From Nothopassalora personata (lineage: Eukaryota; Ascomycota; Dothideomycetes; Mycosphaerellales; Mycosphaerellaceae): a stretch of DNA of 64,000 nt. Shown here piece by piece: positions 45,391-55,499 of the stretch (positions within the stretch are counted from its first letter, which is position 1; every line of letters begins with the position of its first letter). Under the pieces are notes generated by a model. It worked only from the letters and a program-made list of their open reading frames with translations, made no database searches and was not told where the DNA came from. The stretch is from positions 3,844,001-3,908,000 of the forward strand of contig CM066293.1 of the NCBI GenBank assembly GCA_033816765.1, written 5' to 3'. Position numbers and translations under genes: made by a program.

Positions 45391-47634
45391 CTAAGGAGCT
45401 GCTTCAATGGGAAGGGCCGGTGCATCGGTCATGGCGTTAAGGGCGATTGGGGTCTCTCGATCGACATCGCCAGTGCGCCACTTGCCACGCGAGTTGTGAA
45501 GAATGCACACGGGGTCGAGGCCGGTGTAGTCAGGCTCTCGACAGCGGAAACATCGGCCTTCACGGCGGCACTGGTCGCGGACTTCGTCGGTGAGCTTGGG
45601 CAGGTTGCCGTACTTGCGAGGGATGATGCGGACGGCAGGGCCTGTGTTTTGGCTTCGCGTGGTAACAGTGAGCGTGTTGTTGGTGAGTGGTGTGCGCTGA
45701 CCGCCGGAGCCAGAACCACCTTGCTGCTGTTGCTGGCCGCCGTTGCCCTGCTGACGACGGTTGTTCTGCTGGCCGGCATTGGCGTTGTCCTTGTCCTTGT
45801 CCTTGTTCTCGTTGTTCTTGCCGTGCATGCTCTTAAGTGTGTTCCAGGCTTCCTCCTTGTCCTTGGCAATGCGGCAGAACTCAGAGAAGTTCTCGAGCAG
45901 TTGGTGATCCTCCATCTTGCGCATCCAGAACTCGTTCAAGCTGATCCATAGCTTGTATGTAACCAGCTTCTCACCTGCTTTAGCCGATAGGCGGCGGTAT
46001 TCGATGATGTACTCGGCAAATTCTTGATTCTTCTTCTGGCGGAGCTGTATAAGCTCGCGGCCTGCCTTGAGTGCAACGTCACGCGGGTTCTCGCCGAAGT
46101 TCTCGTCCAGCTCGTCCCACATGTCCTCTAGCGAGCCCTAAGAGTCATTCTCGATTGCAAGCAAGAAGATGTCTTTGGGCGTACCGGAGGTGTGACGCTT
46201 GATGTAGTTGAAGATGTCAATACACGGGGTCTGAGGTGTGTATCTTGCGCTGATGGCGTCCTTGCAGCTGTCCTTCCAGTCCCTATAGGATGGGGATTCA
46301 GCAGTGTTGTCGAACTCCTTGGGATGAGGGAAGCGCTTGTCAGGTTCTTGCGCGAACGTGGTAGTGTTGTCGGTCTTGTGTGTTAGGACCGAAGCATGGC
46401 GCTCACGGCGTCGATCGTGTTCAGTGCGAGGTCTGTCACGATCTTGCCGAGCCTGACCTGCTGGTGTCTGAGAACGGCGAGCGCCAGCCTGTGGGAATCC
46501 GTCCAAGCCAGGGTCGCGTTCTTGGTGACCTTGGTCTCGACGGCGTTGATGCTCAAGCTGTTCGTGGAAGGTACGGGGTCGCTCGGTCGACTCGTTTAGG
46601 CGAGCTTGTGTCTTGAGGTGCACAATCTCGTTCTTCAGCTCGTTGACCTCGTTCTTGTACTGCTCGAGCTCATCTTCTGCCTGGTCGAGGTTGCCATTTG
46701 CTGTAGTAATGCGGTTGGACAACTCGTCAGTGATGCGCTTGTGAGTGGCCTTCAACATGTAGTCCTCGGGAATCCTGTCCTCGTTCTTGAGCTCATCCTC
46801 GAGTTGGCGCACGCGCTCCTCGTGGGTTTTTGCATCGGCGTCTCGTTCGTCTCGCTCCTGCACGATCTCGTCGCGATCCTGGGTAATGATGTCGATAGCA
46901 TTCTTGGCCTCTTCGAGCCTCTCTTCTGCTTCATCCCGCTCTTGTAATGCTGCGTTGCGTTCCTCACGATATCGCTTTGTGAGTTCGCGGTTAGAGTTGA
47001 AGGCCGTCTTAAGCTTTGCGTATCCGTCCACTGTACTCTTAACGCTGAGGTAGATCGTGACCGGGCGTAGGTTGACTTGTCTCTGGAACGCAGTGGCGTC
47101 GGCGAGTCGATAGTTGGCGGGATCGTATGTGAATTCGGCGTTATCGCGGTCGATCGCATCGAATCGTGGTGGTGCATCTGGGTCGTGGGCAGAGGTCAAG
47201 TCGATGCCTTGCCCATCATCCTCGTAGCCGGACAAGTTAGTGTCCTCAACTGGCTGCTTACCTTGTCGCCGGCTGCTTGGTCGTGTGGAAGACTCGGCAG
47301 GCTGTTGCGACTGCGACTCGGCTCGCATGGTATCTTGCGTTTCGAGTGGTTGGGTTTGGGATTGATGAGTCTGTACTTGAGAGAGAGGAGACTTGCCTAT
47401 GCCGCCTGGTGGCGACATGTTTCCCTTACCCTCTTGCTGGTCTTGCTGGATACGCGTGAGGCGATCCGGATGCATGTTGTCACGGTCTCCTGGGCTTAGC
47501 ATAGATCGTACGTGTGCTTGAAGTTCTGGGTCATCGGCGCCTCTATTCAGCAGCTCTGCTGGAATGGAGGACTCGCGTTCGCGCTGTCGGCGCTGCCTTG
47601 AGAAGGGCGGTTGCTGTTGCTGTTCGTTGTCCAT
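45391..47634 (-). pseudogene. gag, split by an in-frame TAG at 46138
   Basis: ATG 47634; 498 codons, TAG at 46138-46140, then 250 more codons in the same frame to TAG 45391. The first 200 residues are Gln/Ser-rich. About 205-340 is a strong coiled coil (EERNAALQERDEAEERLEEA). A retrotransposon gag core lies around the break (residues about 430-640). A Gln/Gly-rich linker follows. The zinc knuckle reads CFRCREPDYTGLDPVC, with Tyr where the zinc-binding His belongs, and a neighbouring Gly lost. Gag packages element RNA in virus-like particles. The pol frame is shifted relative to gag, as usual for frameshift expression. Confidence 0.88.
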
Positions 47635-47737
47635 GAAGTCGGGTCGTGTCGCGGACTTTAGTCGCGCGTCCTGGCGGTTCTCGGTGTCGGTGTCGCGCAG
47701 AGGTCAGCTCTCTGCTTTGAAGAAAGGCGTAACTAAC

Positions 47738-47933
47738 TGTCACGGGCGAGAGGGACTACTATAGGTACGGGTAGAGACATATGTAGTTACGCGAGCTATC
47801 TAAGAGGTCGAAGGTACGCGCGAGAAGATAAGGGAACGCGAAGTAAGCTAGCGGCCGCTAGCGGCCGCTAGCGCGCGGGGCTGCGACCGATGACGTGTCG
47901 CGGGGCAGTGAGTGAAAGTGCTGTCTCGTGACA
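47738..47933 (-). repeat. Ty3/gypsy 5' LTR
   Basis: 196 bp bounded by TGTCACGGG and CTCGTGACA, a TG...CA pair with a 7-bp inverted terminus (TGTCACG/CGTGACA). It sits 103 bp upstream of the gag ATG in element direction. No partner LTR remains, so the boundaries rest on the termini and position alone. The interior includes the palindromic NotI-like array. Confidence 0.7.
47847..47874. repeat. palindromic GCTAGCGGCC array in the LTR
   Basis: GCTAGCGGCC occurs twice in a row followed by GCTAGCGCGC. GCTAGC and GCGGCCGC are each palindromes, so the array can fold in several registers. Confidence 0.85.
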
Positions 47934-48059
47934 GTAACCGTAACTTACTTAGATTTGTATAGTCGACTAGTACCTATACTATATACGATACTCCTTTAAG
48001 GTACGGTCGCTAATACTTAAATACCTCTACTACTACTAGTAGCTCCTAATTATAGGTCT
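47934..48059. other. RIP-affected spacer between gypsy and copia
   Basis: 126 bp AT-rich, CpA-poor, ending at the copia LTR. No feature. Confidence 0.5.
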
Positions 48060-48306
48060 TGTTAAGTTAAGACCTTACAGGATACGTAGTTAGCAGCGGA
48101 GTGGAGTAAGAGATTAATCTTTAACTAGCTAATAGCTATAGGGCATGTAGCAATATATTAGGAACCAATGCGTTAATTGTGTTAGATGTCTATCTAAGCT
48201 AAAGGGGAGAGAAGGTGTCTTCCGACAAGCTAAGTTATCGTAGATGCCTTAGGCTATTAGATCATAACCTAACTGTTAGCTCCCCTTAAGATGCTATATC
48301 TTAATA
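48060..48306 (-). repeat. copia LTR (3' LTR of the telomere-truncated copy)
   Basis: 247 bp, starts TGTTAAGTTAAGACC and ends CTTAATA, the terminal CA having mutated to TA. Homologous to the LTRs at 36295, 51756 and 57093. Confidence 0.85.
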
Positions 48307-51163
48307 CTCCTACTTATCTTATATAGGAGGTTACAGTCTACTCTTCTCCTATTAGTAGTATTTAGACCTCTATAACAGGTTAAGCTAGCTTACAAACCTC
48401 TAGAAGTGTAGACCAGTCTTTAGCTTTATAAACCTATCTATAACTATCTTAGATGTTACGGTGTACTTAATAGTAATAAGCCTTCTCTACTAAAGTTTCC
48501 TAATAGCATTGTAGGTAATGTTAATGTGCTTTAACTTGTTATAAACATGTGTATCCCTTACTAGGGTAAGGGTAGCTTAGTTGTTACCTCTTAATTAGAC
48601 TAGTCTTAAGCTTAAAATAGTCTCCTAGTTTCTAGTAATCCTTAGTTGATAGGAACAGTCTCCTACTAACTCTAGACAGTCTATCTCCCTTAGCAGTAAA
48701 GCTAGGAATTGGGATTGCTTTGTATATGCATTTATAGCTATGTATTTAGCTTCTATTATAGATGTTACTATAGACTTTTGCTTCTTGCTTATCTAGGAGA
48801 CTAGTGCCCTATAGAGGAAGAAGACATACCTAAGGATAGAGACTCTATCTACTTTGTCTATTGCATAATTAGAGTTATAGTATCTAACTAGGCATCCTTC
48901 TCTATGCCTAGAGAAGACAAGGCTAAGATTAGGATATAACCTTAGATATCTTATAATCTTCTTTAAAGCCTTTATATAGTGGGTAGATAGGTCACTTATA
49001 AATAAGTTTATCCTTCCTAGGGCAAAAGCAATGTCTAGCCTTATAATTGTTGCTAGCTACATCTATGTACTATTGATACTCTAGTACTCTGCCTTGTTAC
49101 ACCTCTTATCTATGTAGCTTAAAGGTCTAAGAGCCTTATAGCTGTCTATAGGTAAGTTTGTAGGTGCTGCCTTCTTATAGTTTATCCCTATCTTAGCAAG
49201 GTTGTCCCTAATAAAGTGTCCCTAGTTAAGTTTTAGGATTCCTCTCCTCCTGTCCCTTATAACTCTTATGCTAAGGATCTTTTTAGGTTTACTAAGATCT
49301 TTAATCTTAAAGACTTTGCTAAGTTCTCTTTTAAACTAGAGAACATCTATTAACTTTAGTATAGCAATTAGAATGTTATCTATATGTGTAAGAATTATAA
49401 TCTCTTTTTCCTTATAAATAAGTAGGCATAGATCTACCTCTAACTATATAAATCTAATCTCTCTAAGCTTTAATACATAGAGTTGATTCTAATCTCTAGC
49501 TGCTTGCTTAAGTCTATATAAGCTTTTAAGGATCTTAAACACTATGTTTAGTAGAAGCTTAACTCCTAGTAGTAGTAATATAAAGATGTCTTTATAGAGG
49601 GTACTTTCTATAAACGTATTGTTTATATCTACTTAGTGAAGATAGAGATCCTTCTTGCATATAATAGCTATAAACACCCTAAGGGTGTCCTATCTAACTA
49701 TAGGCGCAAATGTCTCTATAAAGTTAATACTAAACTTCTGTAAAAAGCCCCTTGTAACTAGCCTAGCCTTGAACTTTTTAATAGCTCTACTAATGCTTCT
49801 TTTAACATTAAAGACCTATCTTAACGTAACTAAGTTTGCTCCTTTTAGTAGAATAGCATTCTCCTAGGTGTTGTTACTCTATAGAGCATCTAGCTCCTTC
49901 TAGATTGCTTCCTTCTAAAGGTGTCCCTATTTCTTGTTATTTATAGCATCCTTATAGGACTTTAGAATTAGGATCTCTTACTTATATGTAATGACTTCTG
50001 CAGTTGCTATAAAGGCTATCTCCTTAACTTCTTCTAGGAATTCACTATCCTATAGTACTAAATTATCTACTAATTGTATAGCTATAAAGAAAGCTTAGTA
50101 GTAAGCAGCAAGGTTCTCTAAGAGGTCTATTGCTTCTCCTACTTTAGTAGCTAGTTTAGGTATAGGGACTATAGATCTTAGGGCTTTCTATTTCTATTTA
50201 TAGCCCTTAACATTATGGTTAGCCCTCCTCTTACTAAGGGATGATCTAAGAGTAGTTACTTGTGTCCTAGTAACATTCTTTTCTTAGAGATCTAGTAAGC
50301 TTATCTCAATTGGCTTATCGATTTTCTGAAATTCCCCTACATTCTTTAGAGGCTAGGGAAGTTACATAAACAGCTTTCTTAGCTAGACTGTTACTAGGCT
50401 GCTCTACTAAATGATTGAATGGTAAATAGGTTACTCTAAGGATATATCCTTCCTTAGCCTCCCTAAGGGTCTCCTAGCTAGTGCATTGCTTAATAGATTC
50501 AATTTTGTAATATTGAGATCTATATTACCTCTAGGTTAGTCCTTAAAGAAGTCTATATATGTGTGTTGTTTAACAGCTTTTATGTCTAGTTCCTAAAAGA
50601 GCTAGGCCTTAGCTATGTTTTTAACGTATCTAACAAATACTGCTTCTTTACCTCTATTTATTAGTTTATTACTTCTTGCCTATTAAGGCTAGGATCTTAT
50701 GTCTATGTAGATAATAGCTTTATATCCCTAAATCTTTAAATGATTAATAGTTAGCTTAATACTATTAAAGGCTTCATCTAGTGAAACCTTGAACCTATTA
50801 TAGTCTAGACCATTTAGTAGTTTATTCCTTATGTAGGTTTAGGCTTCTAGTGCTTTAGGCTAGAATTTAATTAGCATCTTGGTCTCTTTAAGCATTGCCC
50901 TTATAGAGTCTTCTAAGGTTTGTATTGACCTTTTAACTAGTCTATTTTAGAGCGAGTTATATGCCTTAGTATACTCTAGCCTAATTCCTAAATCCTTCTC
51001 CTACTGCTTAACTAATGTAATAAGTTCCCTTATATTCTTAAGCCTAACTGCTTTTAACTATGCTAATAATTTCCTCTCTACCTTAATCTTCTAGTTCTAG
51101 AGAGCAACTAGAGCATCTTCTCTTTTCTTAAGAGGACAGGTCTACTTTTTTCTAGAGAAGTTA
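48060..51163 (-). mobile_element. Ty1/copia copy truncated by the telomere
   Basis: The complement of about 54250-57339 of the full-length copia. In element order, integrase (partial), RT and RNase H end with the 3' LTR at 48306-48060. The 5' part (about 2.2 kb internal plus LTR) is missing, and at 51163/51164 the element joins TTAGGG repeats with no sequence between. Extensive RIP: TAG/TAA stops throughout. The short frame at 49655-49867 lies on the opposite strand of RT, so it is a shadow. Confidence 0.85.
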
Positions 51164-51331
51164 TTAGGGTTAGGGTTAGGGTTAGGGTTAGGGTTAGGGT
51201 TAGGGTTAGGGTTAGGGTTAGGGTTAGGGTTAGGGTTAGGGTTAGGGTTAGGGTTAGGGTTAGGGTTAGGGTTAGGGTTAGGGTTAGGGTTAGGGTTAGG
51301 GTTAGGGTTAGGGTTAGGGTTAGGGTTAGGG
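51164..51331 (+). repeat. telomere repeat tract, (TTAGGG)28
   Basis: 168 bp of perfect TTAGGG running into the gap. On the plus strand the G-rich strand runs 5'-to-3' toward the gap, so this is the right-hand end of a chromosome. Confidence 0.97.
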
Positions 51332-51431
51332 NNNNNNNNNNNNNNNNNNNNNNNNNNNNNNNNNNNNNNNNNNNNNNNNNNNNNNNNNNNNNNNNNNNNN
51401 NNNNNNNNNNNNNNNNNNNNNNNNNNNNNNN
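51332..51431. other. assembly gap of exactly 100 N
   Basis: 100 undetermined bases, a conventional size for a scaffold gap of unknown length, placed between two outward-facing telomere tracts. Confidence 0.99.
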
Positions 51432-51617
51432 ACCCTAACCCTAACCCTAACCCTAACCCTAACCCTAACCCTAACCCTAACCCTAACCCTAACCCTAACC
51501 CTAACCCTAACCCTAACCCTAACCCTAACCCTAACCCTAACCCTAACCCTAACCCTAACCCTAACCCTAACCCTAACCCTAACCCTAACCCTAACCCTAA
51601 CCCTAACCCTAACCCTA
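51432..51617 (-). repeat. telomere repeat tract, (CCCTAA)31
   Basis: 186 bp of perfect CCCTAA repeats (31 units) running from the gap, so this is the left-hand end of a chromosome. Translating through both tracts gives a spurious Leu-Gly / Pro-Asn reading frame. Confidence 0.97.
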
Positions 51618-51755
51618 CGAAGGATAGCGTAATGCCTACGGACAACCTAGCTCCGTACGTACTATTGACGTAACTATTGGCGTTATAGGCGTATCGGGCT
51701 ACCAATAGCGACGTATAGGCCCGACTAGATAATATTAAACCGGAATAATGCGAGG
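51618..51755. other. subtelomeric unique segment
   Basis: 138 bp between telomere repeats and the copia insertion, CpG-rich and CpA-poor. It contains imperfect repeats of GACGTA/GGCGTATAGG. It continues at 58119 beyond the inserted elements. Confidence 0.6.
51751..51755. repeat. copia target-site duplication, left
   Basis: CGAGG directly before the LTR, matched by CGAGG at 58119-58123. Confidence 0.8.
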
Positions 51756-52002
51756 TGTTAAGATGTAGCATCTTAGGAGGAGCTAATAGTTAGGTTGTAA
51801 TCTAATAGTCTAAGGCATCTACGATAACTTAGCTTATCGGAAGACACCTTCTCTCCCCTTTAGCTTAGATAGACATCTAACATAATTAACACATTAGTTC
51901 CTAATATATTACTATATGCCCTATAGCTATTAGCTAGTTAAAGATTAATCTCTTACTCTACTCCGCTACTAACTACGTATCCTATTAGGTCTTAACTTAA
52001 CA
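51756..52002 (+). repeat. copia 5' LTR
   Basis: 247 bp, TGTTAAGATGTAG to CTTAACTTAACA. Confidence 0.9.
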
Positions 52003-52020
52003 GGTTATAAGCCCGGGTTT
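52003..52020 (+). promoter_or_regulatory. putative primer binding site
   Basis: GGTTATAAGCCCGGG immediately after the 5' LTR. The less mutated copy near 36280-36294 gives GGTTATAAGCCCGAG on its complement. It resembles the 3' or internal part of a tRNA complement; the tRNA was not identified. Confidence 0.4.
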
Positions 52021-52439
52021 ATGTAGGAGTAAGAGCAACCTATATTAGTATAGGTTACTTATATCCCGTGCTATTATAGTAGAAAACATCTAGGAAGTAG
52101 AAGTCTACCCTATCTATCCTATTAAGGAGCTTAGTTTAATACTAAGTAATAGGTAATCTAGAAAAGGACTCTATACGGCTTACTATAAGCTAATACCTTA
52201 AAGACACTCTATAGGTAGAACTGCATCGAGATACTATTAAGAAGGACTTTAAGTAAGTTATTTAGAACTCTACTAGGAGAGATAGACCTATGTCCTAGCT
52301 CCGAGACTATACCGCTCTTTCTTTACCCTACTAAGTAGGCCTTAGTATCTACACCTACTATTCTACACTAAAAGCCTTAGTAGGACCTAAGCTACTTTAA
52401 AGCATATATACCTTGTTTTATTATATTCAATTCATTATA

Positions 52440-53200
52440 GATTTATACTAAGAGAAAGGAGAAGAGAAGGGGAATAAAATCCTAATTCTTAGGAGAGATA
52501 ACTAGAAGAGATAGTTTAACCTTTAAAGATATAAGATAGAGAGCCAGTTAGTATTCTTTACAATTAATGACCTATTAGAAGTGTTATTTAACAACATTAA
52601 GGGTAAGAACCTAAGACTCTAGGAAGAGACTAAGATTAAAGAGATCCTTAATGCACTAACATAGACAAAATAAAATGTAGCTTACAACTTTAGTATCCTT
52701 AGTAGGATTATAGAAGAAGATAAATTTAAGCTTAAGGGCTCTTACAAATCTAGAAAAGCTACTAAGATATAGGTGTATCTCTAGAATAAGTATAGCTAGG
52801 TGTTACTAACCTATACATATAAGCTTATAAAACAGTTTATGAACTTTAAGATAAGTAAAGAGTTCACTATTAGATCTACATAGGCACACCTAGTATCTCT
52901 TAGAAGGAGGATTGCTAATGTTAACTTAGAGGGCTAGTACTATAGGAAAGCTAATGTAAGAATAACCTAGCTTTTAAGCTTACTACTACCCAACTACTAT
53001 ATAGCTAGGGATACTATTATAGCTTAGCTAAAGATAGATTATAAAAGGACCTTAAAGATCCTTAAGGCTTAAGAGGCTAGATTAAATCCCTCTAAGGCTA
53101 AGTATAGTATAGTAGCTACCTAGGTTAGGCCCTTAGGTTAGGTAAGATTACTTTCCTGCCTTCTCTATAAGAAGGACTATCTTATTAAGGACTGCCCTAG
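52440..53200 (+). pseudogene. copia gag remnant
   Basis: Reading through TAG/TAA stops gives a gag-like protein ending in a zinc knuckle at about 53155-53200. The expected C-x2-C-x3-GH-x4-C pattern reads C-L-L-Y-K-K-D-Y-x4-C, so one Cys and the His have become Tyr and the Gly has become Asp, all as RIP predicts. Confidence 0.65.
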
Positions 53201-53979
53201 TCTCTCTAAGGCAAAGAAGGTCCTTAGATTACTATCCTCCTAGAATGTAATATATATTAAGAAGAGAAGATCTCTACTACTATCTTTAAGAAGAACACTA
53301 AGAGAGAAGTCCTCTATAGAGGAACTTAAGAGAATAGTAAAGAAACTTAGCTCTAACATACTGTTACTCTAGAAAAACTAGGCCTAGTCTCCTTCCTCTA
53401 AAATAAGGAAGACTAGGAAAGGTTTCTCTACCTAAGAGCTACCTAACTTATGCAACTTATCCTAGAAGACAATGTCTAATAATAATGAGTATAATAAAGT
53501 AGCTTACTTAACTATAGAAGTCTAAGGCAAGTTCCCCTTATTAGAGTAGTTACTTAATTCTTATGCTTTATCCTATATAACTAACTAGAACTGCCTCTTT
53601 AGATCTATAACTCCCTTAATAAAGAAGAAATAGGTTAAAGTGGGAGGTAGGCATTTATTAGCTACTTATATTAGGACTGTAGAGATAAGTGGGAGATCTA
53701 GTAGGAAAGTTGTTTTAGAAGATATTCTACTTATACCTAAGCTAGGAGTAAACCTAGTTTCTTAGAACTAGTTTAGTAAGCAGTTTAGTGTCTAACCTCC
53801 TTCATTTTCTCTTATATCCCCCTCTAGCTAAACTGTTGTCTAGATAAGGCTTATTAGAGGGGTTCTATTTATTAATAAGATTTCTCCTCTACTGTAAGAA
53901 AAGGTACATTACTTATTATATACACTACTAATAGAGAATGCCTTTATAACTACTAAATTAGAGACTAACCTAAAACAGT

Positions 53980-54720
53980 AGGAGCTTTAGCATAGAAGAT
54001 TTGCACACTTTAGGAAGAACTTGCTCTAGAATCTTTCTAAGGTAATAGACTTAAAAGAACCTATTCCTATTCCTAGGGATAGCTTCTACTAGTATAGAGT
54101 GTGTTTAATAGTAAAGATAAAGAAGTATAAAGGTAAAGTTACTAAGAGAAGACCTAAAAGACTTGCCCTTGTATCTATTAATATATGTAATCTACTACTA
54201 ACATTAAGGCTAGGGTTTAAATACTAGCTTAAGATTATTAACAACTTCTCTAGAAAGAAGTAGACCTGTTCTCTTAAGAAAAGAGAAGATGCTCTAGTTG
54301 CTCTCTAGAACTAGAAGATTAAGGTAGAGAGGAAATTATTAGTACAGTTAAAAGCAGTTAGGCTTAATAATATAAGGGAACTTATTATATTAGTTAAGTA
54401 GTAGGAGAAGGATTTGAGAATTAGGCTACAGTATACTAAGGCATACAACTCGCTCTAAAATGGACTAGTTAAAAGGTTAATATAAACCTTAGAAGACTCT
54501 ATAAGGGCAATGCTTAAAGAGGCTAAGATGCTAATTAAATTCTAGCCTAAAGCACTAGAAGCCTAAACCTACATAAGGAACAAACTACTAAATAGTCTAG
54601 ACTATAATAGGTTTAAGGTTTTACTAGATAAAGCCTTTAATAGTATTAAGCCAACTATTAACCATTTGAAGGTTTAGGGATGTAAAGCTATTGTCTATAT
54701 AGACATAAGATCCTAGCCTC
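53980..54720 (+). pseudogene. copia integrase remnant
   Basis: WHRRFAH opens the zinc-binding N-terminal module near 53990. The core follows, with recognisable blocks such as YTKAYNS and LNSLDYNRFKVLLDKAF. Broken by many stops. Confidence 0.75.
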
Positions 54721-55499
54721 AATAGGTAAGAAGTAATAAACTAATGAATAGAGGTAAAGAAGTAGTATTTGTTAGATACGTTAAAAACATAGCTAAGGCC
54801 TAGCTCTTTTAGGAACTAGACATAAAAGCTATTAAACAACACATACATACAGACTTCTTTAAGGACCAACCTAGAGGTAATATATATCTTAATGTTACAA
54901 AATTAAATCTATTAAGCAATGCACTAGCTAGGAGACCCTTAGGAAGGCTAAGGAAGGACATATCCTTAGAGTAACCTGTTTACCATTCAATTATTTAGAG
55001 CCTAGTAATAGCCTAACTAAGAAAGCTGTTTATACAACTTCCCTAGCCTCTAAAGAATGTAGGGGAATTTTAGAAAATTAATAAGCTAATTAAGATAAGC
55101 TCACTAGATCCCTAGGAAAAGGATGTTACTAGGACACAAGTAACTACTCTTAGATTATCCCTTAGTAAGAGGAGGGCTAACTATAATGTTAAGGGCTATA
55201 AATAGAAATAGAAAGCCCTAAGATCTATAGTCCCTATACCTAAACTAGCTACTAAAGTAGGAGAAGCAATAGATCTCTTAGAGAACCTTACTACTTACTA
55301 CTAAGCTTTCTTTATAGCTATGTAATTAGTAGATAATTCAGTACTATAGGATAGTAAATTCCTAGAAGAAGTTAAGGAGATAGCCTTTATAGCAACTATA
55401 GAAGTCATTATATATAAGTAAGAGATCCTAATTCCAAAGTCCTATAAGGATGCTATAAATAACAAGAAATAGGGACACCTTTAGAAGGAAGTAATCTAG

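Larger units (their letters stand above)
41546..47933 (-). mobile_element. Ty3/gypsy retrotransposon, lightly RIP-mutated, 3'-truncated
   Basis: In element order: 5' LTR (47933-47738), gag (47634-45391), and pol in a second frame (about 45330-41555) with protease, reverse transcriptase, RNase H and integrase. The pol order PR-RT-RH-IN defines Ty3/gypsy. Gag carries one in-frame TAG, and pol carries TAG, TGA, TAG, TAA and TAA. All are explained by CAG, CAA or CGA mutation on the coding strand. Key residues of the protease, RT and zinc knuckle are also altered. The element stops just after the integrase C-terminal KKLNHKH, so any chromodomain and the 3' LTR are missing. It is dead, but its frames are readable. 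Confidence 0.9.

Noticed and set aside
45496..45951. Hydrophobic 151-codon plus-strand frame resembling a membrane protein
   Set aside because: Antisense to the Gln/Asn-rich gag linker; Leu/Val runs are the complement of Gln/Asn/Lys codons.
46606..46947. Leu/Val-rich plus-strand frame
   Set aside because: Antisense to the gag coiled coil.
51164..51617. Ancestral interstitial telomere fusion
   Set aside because: A head-to-head fusion site would give TTAGGG directly followed by CCCTAA without a gap. The exactly 100-N gap points to scaffolding; kept only as the alternative in the finding.
51142..51771. 209-codon minus-strand frame with Leu-Gly and Pro-Asn repeats
   Set aside because: It is a translation of the telomere repeats through the 100-N gap.
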